A stretch of 9,917 bases of DNA from Thermoplasmata archaeon. Lineage in GTDB: Archaea > Thermoplasmatota > Thermoplasmata > UBA10834. How positions within the stretch are numbered: position 1 is the stretch's first letter; the number at the start of each line of letters is the position of its first letter. The translations under genes and the position numbers were made by a program. The notes under the pieces were generated by a model, which was not told the origin of the DNA, ran no database searches, and saw only the letters and a list, made by a program, of their open reading frames with translations. This document shows positions 1-6,844 of the stretch, piece after piece. The stretch spans positions 1 to 9,917 of the forward strand of contig JALHSX010000199.1 of assembly GCA_022865445.1 (NCBI GenBank), in the 5' to 3' direction.

Positions 1-32
1 CAATCTGGCCGTTTTGGGGCAGCCAGACGATT

Positions 33-48
33 ACCAAAGGCTTAAAAG
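33..48 (+). promoter_or_regulatory. Archaeal BRE/TATA promoter of the GTPase gene
   Basis: The string ACCAAAGGCTTAAAAG has a purine-rich BRE-like part followed by a TATA-like CTTAAAAG at 41-48. Transcription would be expected about 25 bases downstream, near position 70. That gives a leader of about 38 bases containing the GGAGGG ribosome site used for the ATG at 108. The match is by eye and the start site is inferred. Confidence 0.55.
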
Positions 49-94
49 GCATAGAGGGCATTTACCTGCAATCATATGTTTCGAACCCCCAAAT

Positions 95-100
95 GGAGGG
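95..100 (+). promoter_or_regulatory. Shine-Dalgarno site deciding the GTPase start
   Basis: GGAGGG lies seven bases before the ATG at 108. It favours that ATG over the in-frame ATG at 93, which lies upstream of and partly overlaps the site, and over the ATG at 126, which is too far away. Confidence 0.7.
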
Positions 101-107
101 CTCATTG

Positions 108-641
108 ATGGCAGAAGACGACCTGATGAAAGTCAAAGTTTGCTTTATCGGAGATGCAGGCGTTGGCAAGACTAGCCTGATCAAGAGATATGTTCTGGAC
201 GTCTTCGACGACAGGTACATCGCGACGATCGGCACGAAGGTCACGAAGAAGATCGTTGACGTCGACGGTCAGGTCAAGGTCATGATGCTGGTCTGGGACA
301 TCATGGGTCAGAAAGGGTTCAGGGAACTCCTGCGTGAGGCCTATTTCTTCGGAGCTCATGGGGCCATCGCAGTGTGCGACCTCACGAACAAGGAATCCCT
401 CGAAGAACTGAGGTACTGGATCAAGGCGCTGACGGACGTCGCAGGCGATGTCCCGATTGTGTTCGCCGGCAACAAGGTCGATCTCGAGAATGACAGGGTC
501 ATCAAGGAGCAGGACCTTCAGGAGCTGGCCTCGAAGTACAAGGGGAAGGCTTATTTGACGAGCGCAAAGACCGGCCAGAACGTTGAGACCGTGTTCAAGA
601 CCCTCGCCGCGGCGATGGCCGAGAAGATGAAGAGCCAGTAG
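108..641 (+). CDS. Ras/Rab-like small GTPase
   Basis: This is a 177-residue single-domain GTP-binding protein of the Ras/Rab-like superfamily, expected to be a GTP/GDP molecular switch in the cytoplasm. All five G motifs are visible: P-loop GDAGVGKT at residues 15-22, switch I T40 in TIGT, G3 WDIMGQ at 63-68, NKVD at 122-125 and TSAK at 151-154. The catalytic Gln (Q68) is kept, but G3 departs from the canonical WDTAGQE of Rab proteins. There is no C-terminal cysteine, so no prenylation; membrane recruitment would need a partner. Length fits a bare G domain. The ATG at 108 is chosen for its GGAGGG site at 95-100; the ATG at 93 would add five residues. The gene has its own promoter and is followed 93 bases later, on the same strand, by the giant surface protein with a possible GTPase-platform domain. 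The family call is firm; the specific role is unknown. Confidence 0.93.
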   Translation: MAEDDLMKVKVCFIGDAGVGKTSLIKRYVLDVFDDRYIATIGTKVTKKIVDVDGQVKVMMLVWDIMGQKGFRELLREAYFFGAHGAIAVCDLTNKESLEELRYWIKALTDVAGDVPIVFAGNKVDLENDRVIKEQDLQELASKYKGKAYLTSAKTGQNVETVFKTLAAAMAEKMKSQ

Positions 642-684
642 TCGGGCCTCTGTCCATTCCCAGCATTGATAACGAGTTGAGAAT

Positions 685-713
685 GCTTATAAGCCCAGCG
701 CAGTCTATAAAAC
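685..713 (+). promoter_or_regulatory. Two TATA-like boxes ahead of the surface protein gene
   Basis: The 93-base gap after the GTPase gene holds GCTTATAAGC at 685-694 and TCTATAAAAC at 704-713. The first would place transcription near 715, giving a short leader with the purine-rich AAGGGGAAG (726-734) as ribosome site. The second would place it near 735, giving a leaderless message. Either implies the surface protein gene can be transcribed separately from the GTPase gene. I see no T-run terminator in the gap. Confidence 0.5.
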
Positions 714-734
714 CGTACCAGATGCAAGGGGAAG

Positions 735-3700
735 TTGGCTGTGCAAGTGAGCAAACGCCTTATAGCGGGAAGTGAAACACGATACAGCAGACCCATGAGG
801 CTACTCGCCGTCTTCTTCGCTTTGTTCCTCGTCGCATCGCCTTTCCTGGCGATAGCCCATCACGGTTCACAGAACGCGGCAGCGGCATCCCTTCCAACTT
901 GGATAAGAGCATTTCATCTTCACGAGGGCGTTGCATATGTCCCGGGCGATAGCTATGACTGGTTGAACTCATCCGGACCAGCGAATCCGTCCCGAACTGA
1001 TTACGACGGAGATAGTGTCGAGGGCATCACACTGCGGAAGGCGGGGCAACCCCACACTCAGCATGCATGGATTCTCTATCCGCAAGTAGGTTCGAACGTT
1101 TCCATTGCAGGCAATATGAACGTCTATGTCTGGGCTAGAGGCGTTGACAACAACTCGGGAATCGTCATGGTTGCGCGATTCTATGACATAGTCGCATCAC
1201 AGTGGTCGAGCCCTCAGAGTGGATTTGAGATTGGCAACGCGACGTTGTCTCTTGTCGGTCCCGACTACTCAGTGCTCAGCTTGTATTCTTTTTCGATCGT
1301 TGGGGTGACCCGCGTCATAACAACGGGTCATTTTCTCGCGCTGACCATTGAACGGCAGGACAGTGACAACAACCGGCTCGTGATCTACTATGACAAAACC
1401 GACTATGACTCGTACATCACTTTCGACACAAGCACATCCGTGAACGTCGCTTCTGCTCAAATCGAGGATTCGTCTGGGTCTCCGCGAGGAGTCTTCTCGG
1501 ATCAGGAGAACGCGATTGTGGCGGCAAACGTGACAGACCCGTTTGGGGCTTATGATATCGCGGGGGTAGAGGCGCGTGTCTTCAACGGGAGCACGGAGAC
1601 GGTCACCCCCATGGGCCTCGTTCAGTCAGACACTTCCATTCCGGGGTACTGGAAAAGGTACAGTCTAACACTGGACATTCTGCCTCCGGGCAGCTATACT
1701 GTGAATGTCACCGCTAGCGATCCTCAGGGGGCTCCATCCTGGCAGAATCTGTCCTTGACGATATTAGCGGCAGATCATTTCGATGTCTCGGCTCCATCGG
1801 CGATTGTCGCCAGGTCCCTCTTCTCGATGACGGTATCAGCTCGAGATTCCTCTGATTCGATCATGACGAATTGGGTGGGGACAGTCCAACTGGCTCCATA
1901 TGAATCGGACATGTCCACGGGTGGAATGGGGCTGCTAGCCCGAACAACCTTGACCTTCTCTATTGGTGATGCAGGAGTGGTGACCATTTCAGACCAGAGC
2001 TATACATTCGGCGAAGAGACGATACGCATCAAGGCCTGGTCCGGATCACATGTTGGCTGGAGCGATCCTGTTGACGTCTCCAGTGGTCCTGTCGTGCGAG
2101 TCGACCTCTTGCCGTCGGGTCCTGAGACTGTCATTTCCGGGGATTCAGTGGTCTTCACGGCGACCGGTTATGATGCGTTCGGGAACCAAAACACCACATG
2201 GTCTCCTAACTGGACGGTTCCGTCAACCATAGGAGACACCACGATACTTGGTTTCTCGGCGACCTTTGTGTCCTCTCTTGAAGGATCGGACTACATCAAA
2301 TGCAAGAACGATATGACCGATGCGAATTCCTCGGTCCGCATAGACGTTGTTGCTGGAGGCTTGGTCACAATACTCATCACTGCACCTACTAATCCCCTTG
2401 TAATCAGTGAGGGCGCCTCTCAGGCCCTGACTGCGACCGGCTACGATGTCCACGGCAACATCGTGGATTTTGCTGCATTCGCATCTTGGTCCACCAACAC
2501 CTCAGGCAGGGTCGTCGGCAACGGGTCATCCGCTACCTACACGGCTGGATTCGTCCCAGAGGTCGGAGTCATCAACGTGAGAGATGTGAGAGTGGGCTCT
2601 ATCATGGGGGTGCTCGATGTCGAGGTCATTGCGGGTTTCTATGGACCTTGGCTCGACACTATCCCTGTCCAGATACAGAATGAAGATGTGGGTACCTGGC
2701 AGCTCAGCCTGACCGGATATTGGCATGACGACAATTCAACAGAGCTCCTGGCGTGGTCGGTCGAAGATGTCAACACATCGCTCTACTTCATAACGCACGA
2801 TTCTGCAGCGAATTCAGTTCTCAAGTTCACCTCTCAGGCGGACCAGAGTGGACAGGACGAGTTCACTCTTTGGGTAGTCGACAGAGATGGATATTGGACA
2901 TATCAACGGATCTCTGTGAACATAAGGCCAGTCAATGATGCGCCGTTGTTCGTCAATAGTCCTCCGAACCGTCTCTATGTCAGATACGACGAGTCCTATT
3001 CTTTTGACTACACCTACTACGTTTCGGACTTGGACAATGCGAGACCCGAGCTCAGACTGAGCGCGGTGATGTCTGGCTCCAGCGACGGAACTGTGAACTT
3101 CGACGGATTGATAGCCACGTTCCTCTTCCCGTTGGACCCAAGTCGTGGCTCAACGTACTTCGAAATAGTGACCCTCGCTGTCGCGGATCCTCTTGGGGCG
3201 TCCTCCGAGATGAAACTCGTCGTCTACGTAACCGATGACCATCCACCGCGCTTGAACGCCAGCTTGCCTGATGTCACTCTCTACGAGGGCGAGACCCTTC
3301 ATTACTGCTTCAACCTCGATACCTTCTTCTTTGACGTCGACAGCTCGTACCTCTACTTCACGTTCGGCTTCCATCACATTCAGATCTTCATAGCGTGGAA
3401 CCACTCAGTCTATGTGAACGCCTCTGAGGAATGGTTTGGAACGACAGACGGCACATTCACAGCCACGGATCCGGAGGGCGCAATCAAAATGGATACCGTG
3501 ACAGTCACTGTGATCGCGGTCAACGATCCTCCAGTCGTGCAAATCCCAGGATCGATAATAGTGAAGCACAATGTCACCTACTACCTCTATCTGAGCCAGT
3601 ACGTCTGGGACCCCGACAATTCAATGGAATCGCTCACAATCACATCCAACGATACCCATGTGAAACACACATCGAGCTTCATGGGTAGCCATAGGCTCGA

Positions 3701-4964
3701 GATACTGTTCCCAGGAAGCCTCCCTGCTTCCGAGACGTACCTCGGACCCTACCTAGCATACGTGCATATGGAGGTGACAGATCCAAGTGGTCTGATGACT
3801 CCTTGCGCCTTCATGGTGTTGGTGACAGACGACGCCCCACCGACAGTCATAGCGTCAAATCCTGACATCGTCTATTACTCTTTCTCTGAGGACTCCTATC
3901 TGAACAATTCCATGAAATTGTACGACCTGTTCAGAGACTCTGATGACGCGATACTCAATTTCACGATCAGCGGGAACAGCCACATCCACATCAGGGAGTA
4001 TTCCAACGGTGTGGTCAATCTGTCCGCCGATGTGAACTGGTCGGGGACAGAGATGCTAAACATCATTGCCAGAGACCCTCATCTAGGATGGGCGTCTCTT
4101 CGAGCATATGTGACGGTTACAGAGGTCAACGATGCGCCGTGGATCCAACACATCCCGAACATGATAGTAAGGACCGGTCACATAGACGCGCCTTTCTACA
4201 TACTCAGTTACATCATAGATAGTGATGATGGCCTTGAGAATTTGACGATCACGGCCAGTCCTGCTGAGAACGTGGCCGTCGTTGGAGGATATCTGTATGT
4301 CACGCTCCCACATGGCGTGGACGTGATCACTGTCACCATCCAGGCTAGCGACGGAAGGTTGCAGTCCAATATCATAAGCTTCAATGTAGGTGTTTCGAAG
4401 ACCATGGCGGAGAGGATCGGTTGGCCATACTCGTTTCCGCTAGTTCTTCTCGCAGCAGGGGTTGCGGGCTACTTCCTCGCAAGCAGGATACCGAGGCCTT
4501 ATGCGCTCGAGAATATCTTCTTGATACACAACGATGGCAGGCTGGTCGCCCATGTCAGCAAAGAGGACAACACCAATCTGGACAAGGATGTTGTGAGCGC
4601 CATGTTCACCGCGGTCCAGGAATTCGTCAAAGATTCTTTCCAGAAGGGCGAAGTGGGGCTCAAGAAACTGGAGATCGGTGACAAGAAGGTCACCATCGAG
4701 AAGGGGCAGTCGGCTTACCTTGCGCTCATCTACTCTGGTTGGCCGGCAAAGGAGACCTTCGAGAACCTGCCCATGCTGATGAGAGACATCGAGGAGCGCT
4801 ACAAGGGCAGGCTCGAGAAGTGGAACGGCACCATGAAGACCATGAGGGGCGTCGACAAGATGCTCCAAGAGTTCATGGCAGACACGTACAAGCCCGGGAC
4901 ATGGCACGAGGAGGAAGGGCTCGAGGAGGCTCAGTGGGTCGACATCCTCGAGAAGGAGGCCTAG
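735..4964 (+). CDS. Giant single-pass surface protein with cadherin-like repeats and a cytoplasmic roadblock/longin-like domain
   Basis: About 1,409 residues, numbered from the TTG at 735. GTG 741 (better spaced from AAGGGGAAG) or ATG 795 (residue 21) may be the true start; all keep the hydrophobic signal sequence at about 22-42. An unrecognised beta-rich region (about 45-340) and Ig-like domains follow, including two related repeats at 451-541 and 542-633, both with TATGYD. Six domains of about 100 residues (635-1221) then carry V(N/T)D-type borders and D-x-D-(N/S/D) motifs like those binding calcium in cadherin-like/dystroglycan-type domains. One transmembrane helix (about 1233-1250) precedes a cytoplasmic part of about 159 residues. 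I count about 25 N-x-S/T sequons outside the membrane, suggesting a glycoprotein. A role in adhesion or surface sensing is inference. It overlaps the convergent peptidase gene by 4 bases at CTAG. Confidence 0.85.
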   Translation: MAVQVSKRLIAGSETRYSRPMRLLAVFFALFLVASPFLAIAHHGSQNAAAASLPTWIRAFHLHEGVAYVPGDSYDWLNSSGPANPSRTDYDGDSVEGITLRKAGQPHTQHAWILYPQVGSNVSIAGNMNVYVWARGVDNNSGIVMVARFYDIVASQWSSPQSGFEIGNATLSLVGPDYSVLSLYSFSIVGVTRVITTGHFLALTIERQDSDNNRLVIYYDKTDYDSYITFDTSTSVNVASAQIEDSSGSPRGVFSDQENAIVAANVTDPFGAYDIAGVEARVFNGSTETVTPMGLVQSDTSIPGYWKRYSLTLDILPPGSYTVNVTASDPQGAPSWQNLSLTILAADHFDVSAPSAIVARSLFSMTVSARDSSDSIMTNWVGTVQLAPYESDMSTGGMGLLARTTLTFSIGDAGVVTISDQSYTFGEETIRIKAWSGSHVGWSDPVDVSSGPVVRVDLLPSGPETVISGDSVVFTATGYDAFGNQNTTWSPNWTVPSTIGDTTILGFSATFVSSLEGSDYIKCKNDMTDANSSVRIDVVAGGLVTILITAPTNPLVISEGASQALTATGYDVHGNIVDFAAFASWSTNTSGRVVGNGSSATYTAGFVPEVGVINVRDVRVGSIMGVLDVEVIAGFYGPWLDTIPVQIQNEDVGTWQLSLTGYWHDDNSTELLAWSVEDVNTSLYFITHDSAANSVLKFTSQADQSGQDEFTLWVVDRDGYWTYQRISVNIRPVNDAPLFVNSPPNRLYVRYDESYSFDYTYYVSDLDNARPELRLSAVMSGSSDGTVNFDGLIATFLFPLDPSRGSTYFEIVTLAVADPLGASSEMKLVVYVTDDHPPRLNASLPDVTLYEGETLHYCFNLDTFFFDVDSSYLYFTFGFHHIQIFIAWNHSVYVNASEEWFGTTDGTFTATDPEGAIKMDTVTVTVIAVNDPPVVQIPGSIIVKHNVTYYLYLSQYVWDPDNSMESLTITSNDTHVKHTSSFMGSHRLEILFPGSLPASETYLGPYLAYVHMEVTDPSGLMTPCAFMVLVTDDAPPTVIASNPDIVYYSFSEDSYLNNSMKLYDLFRDSDDAILNFTISGNSHIHIREYSNGVVNLSADVNWSGTEMLNIIARDPHLGWASLRAYVTVTEVNDAPWIQHIPNMIVRTGHIDAPFYILSYIIDSDDGLENLTITASPAENVAVVGGYLYVTLPHGVDVITVTIQASDGRLQSNIISFNVGVSKTMAERIGWPYSFPLVLLAAGVAGYFLASRIPRPYALENIFLIHNDGRLVAHVSKEDNTNLDKDVVSAMFTAVQEFVKDSFQKGEVGLKKLEIGDKKVTIEKGQSAYLALIYSGWPAKETFENLPMLMRDIEERYKGRLEKWNGTMKTMRGVDKMLQEFMADTYKPGTWHEEEGLEEAQWVDILEKEA
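2085..2633 (+). repeat. Two tandem Ig-like repeats in the surface protein
   Basis: Residues 451-541 and 542-633 are about 91 residues each. Each opens with a V-rich strand, then an (I/V)S-(G/E) turn, then the shared core TATGYD followed by GN. The similarity is visible only in protein. This pattern is common in bacterial and archaeal Ig-like (Big) stalk domains; the exact family is not established here. Confidence 0.6.
2637..4397 (+). repeat. Six tandem ~100-residue cadherin-like domains, two alternating types
   Basis: Domain borders fall at residues 635, 733, 832, 929, 1030 and 1131, spacings of 98, 99, 97, 101 and 101. Borders at 733, 929 and 1131 read VND(A/P)P, while those at 832 and 1030 read VTDD(H/A)PP, so two flavours alternate. 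An acidic motif recurs 30-38 residues after each border: DDN at 665, DLDN 765, DVDS 867, DPDN 959, DSDD 1068 and DSDD 1162. This matches the border and acidic motifs known from calcium-binding cadherin-like repeats. The DNA itself is diverged, so the array is old rather than recently amplified. Confidence 0.75.
4425..4961 (+). other. Transmembrane anchor plus cytoplasmic roadblock/longin-like domain of the surface protein
   Basis: Residues 1233-1250 form a hydrophobic helix ending in a basic stop-transfer segment (SRIPR), which places the C-terminus inside the cell. From about residue 1259 the order reads strand (ENIFLIHNDG), strand (RLVAHVS), long amphipathic helix (about 1276-1296), two strands (KKLEIGD..KVTIEKG and SAYLALIYSG), then a long charged helix (from about 1343). 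This is the order of roadblock/LC7 and longin folds, which serve as platforms or GAPs for Ras-like GTPases. An acidic tail rich in Glu closes the protein. Secondary structure was judged by eye, so the fold assignment is inference; another profilin-like or PAS-like fold remains possible. Confidence 0.5.
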
Positions 4965-6688
4965 TCGCGGTCTTCCTCAGCCTTTCTCATCGCATACTCG
5001 TACAGCGTTTCCTCGTGAGGTCCGAGATCCACACCGAATTCTCCCATCATCTTCAGTGCGACCGCTCGTCTCATGAACCTCATGGGAAGACATCCCGTGT
5101 ACAGTAGCCAGTCGTGGAACAACTTGAGCGAGAAGCGTTCCCCGAGGGCTCGTTCCGCCTCATCTCTCAGTTGCATGATAGCGAGTTTTCCGAGGAAGTA
5201 CGAGGAGAAGTATGTCGGGGACATGGCGCACGACCGAGCTTCGATCCAAGACGCCTTCCTGTCCATTGCGCACTCTCTTATGAACATTTCTGCTGCATCC
5301 TCGATCGTGAGACCGCCCCGCGCCATCTTGCCTTCAACGACGAGCCGAACCACTCTAAACATCAGGTCGTTCAGATTCGCGAATCTACCTGAAGGGTCAT
5401 CGTTGAACCCCGACGCGATCATAAGCTCCTCGGAGTAAAGCCCCCAACCTTCGCTGAAGTCCGGCGACGCTATCAGGATTCTTATGAACGAAGGGTTCGT
5501 GTTCGAACAGATTCCCTGGAGATGATGGCCAGGATATGCCTCGTGCACTGTCGTGTTGCCGATGCTGGCATAGCTGTGCTCTCTGAGCAATTCTGGATGC
5601 TTCTCGTCAGGCGTTACGAGGAACATGCCAGTCCGAACGCCATCGAATTTCCCGGGTTCGAATTGAGCTGCTGAGGGGCACATGGGCCGCATGAACATCG
5701 GCGTTTCGATAACGAGTAGCTTCTCATTCTCCGGTATCGTCATCAAATCCTTTCTCATGAGGAACTCGCGTGCTCTTTTCGCGGCTCCCCGGTACTCCTT
5801 CAGTGCAGCCTCGAAGGTTGGCGGATGATTGGACCTCACTGATTCCATAGCTTCGGCCAGGTCGCCTGATGGGACCATTCGTCTCGCAGCCTCAGCCAAC
5901 CGATTTCTCACGAGTTTCAGATACTTCTCCCCTATCCTTAGGGCCTCTTCGGGCGATACGCCCCAGTCCTTTACTTTGAGGTAGGATTCGTACTCGTCGT
6001 ATCCAATTGTGAACCTCGAACTCGCTCTTGGCATGACTTCTTCTCGAAGCCGTCTGTTCTCCTCATCAACGGCATCAATAGCGGCCTTCGCTGCCTCTGC
6101 CAGTTGCCTCTTCTTCAGGGAATCGTCGCATTTTACTTCTGCTAGTCTCTCTATGTCCCTGATCAATCCCGGAAGCTCAAGTCCCGTTTCAAGCGCGGCT
6201 TCGTTCCAGATTCTGTATGGTGACTTCAGGAACTTACTCGATTCCGCAAGGAAAGCTGGAATCGCCTCCAGCCTGTGGATCATCGATTCGAGCCTCTCGT
6301 CGAAGGATGGGTGGTCTCTCGCGAAAAGGAAGAAAAGGGAGTAGCCTACCTCACTGCCAGCCAGCGATACTCTTTCGAAGAGTCTCAGCTGATCGATCTC
6401 AAAGAGTTTCAGCTCCATTATGTAAATCGCAAGATCCCGGTCAAGGCGGTCATCTGCTGACAGCGATTCACCTGGAATGACCTTCAGGTCTCGGATGATG
6501 TCTCTGAGCCTTCCGCATATCTGTGTTCGGGCAGCCTCGCTTGGGTCTCTGAGCGCATGATCGTACTTGTGCCAGCCCACCTGAGTCGCATACGAGGGAT
6601 CCCAACCCAGGAACTCGTCCATTATGGATTTGGCTAGCCCTGCGAAGGTCTTGTCCATATTACTGCTAGCGGCATACGGATTCACCAT
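4961..6688 (-). CDS. DUF885 family putative zinc metallopeptidase
   Basis: This is a soluble 575-residue protein of the DUF885 family, whose members are thought to be gluzincin-like zinc peptidases or carboxypeptidases; substrate unknown. The diagnostic motif HEAYPGHH lies at residues 382-389, and EGWGLYSEE at 413-421 supplies the likely downstream glutamate ligand. The N-terminal half is helical and charged. No signal peptide or membrane helix is seen, so it should act in the cytoplasm, plausibly finishing peptide breakdown. Length is typical for the family. The start is uncertain: the ATG at 6688 sits about 25 bases below an AAATTT box (6711-6716), while the ATG at 6658 (residue 11) sits about 32 bases below the better BRE/TATA string AAAGGTTTAAAT. 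Neither has a good ribosome site. It converges on the surface protein gene, sharing CTAG as both stops. Confidence 0.88.
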   Translation of the reverse strand: MVNPYAASSNMDKTFAGLAKSIMDEFLGWDPSYATQVGWHKYDHALRDPSEAARTQICGRLRDIIRDLKVIPGESLSADDRLDRDLAIYIMELKLFEIDQLRLFERVSLAGSEVGYSLFFLFARDHPSFDERLESMIHRLEAIPAFLAESSKFLKSPYRIWNEAALETGLELPGLIRDIERLAEVKCDDSLKKRQLAEAAKAAIDAVDEENRRLREEVMPRASSRFTIGYDEYESYLKVKDWGVSPEEALRIGEKYLKLVRNRLAEAARRMVPSGDLAEAMESVRSNHPPTFEAALKEYRGAAKRAREFLMRKDLMTIPENEKLLVIETPMFMRPMCPSAAQFEPGKFDGVRTGMFLVTPDEKHPELLREHSYASIGNTTVHEAYPGHHLQGICSNTNPSFIRILIASPDFSEGWGLYSEELMIASGFNDDPSGRFANLNDLMFRVVRLVVEGKMARGGLTIEDAAEMFIRECAMDRKASWIEARSCAMSPTYFSSYFLGKLAIMQLRDEAERALGERFSLKLFHDWLLYTGCLPMRFMRRAVALKMMGEFGVDLGPHEETLYEYAMRKAEEDRD

Positions 6689-6716
6689 TTAAACCTTTAC
6701 AGCCTAGAGCAAATTT
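6686..6716 (-). promoter_or_regulatory. Promoter region of the DUF885 peptidase gene
   Basis: On the minus strand, GTAAAGGTTTAAATGG (TATA part 6693-6688) resembles a BRE plus TATA box and would start transcription near 6665, implying the ATG at 6658. A weaker CAAGAAATTTGC (AAATTT at 6716-6711) would start it near 6688, making the longer form leaderless. I cannot choose between them from sequence alone. Confidence 0.45.
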
Positions 6717-6806
6717 CTTGGCCAGCATCGCGAACTGCCAGTCCTGAATATCCGTGATTGATTTCGAGGCAGCCCAAACCGGACTCAACTATTCAAATAC
6801 CCATCG

Positions 6807-6819
6807 CAAAGCCTTATAC
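6807..6819 (+). promoter_or_regulatory. Archaeal promoter of the permease gene
   Basis: GCAAAGCCTTATA (6807-6819 region) has a purine-rich BRE followed by CTTATA at 6813-6818. Transcription would begin near 6841, just before the ATG at 6845, giving a near-leaderless message. This start would exclude the in-frame TTG at 6758 and ATG at 6830 from the transcript. The gap of about 150 bases between the divergent peptidase and permease genes holds this promoter and that of the peptidase; nothing else is evident there. Confidence 0.5.
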
Positions 6820-6844
6820 CCTGCAATTCATGACATCCACCCAG

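Noticed and set aside
3..107. The GTPase frame is open upstream to the window edge, suggesting a longer N-terminus
   Set aside because: The G domain begins soon after residue 8, and a TATA box at 41-48 and SD at 95-100 fit the ATG at 108. A 105-base open stretch is easily chance.
4440..4907. A 155-codon minus-strand open frame opposite the cytoplasmic domain of the surface protein
   Set aside because: It is antisense to a clearly structured protein segment, has no recognisable family or ribosome site, and is explained by codon bias in the real gene.
6758..6844. TTG at 6758 as start of the permease
   Set aside because: The best promoter (6807-6819) lies downstream of this codon, and the added residues are low-complexity with no family similarity.
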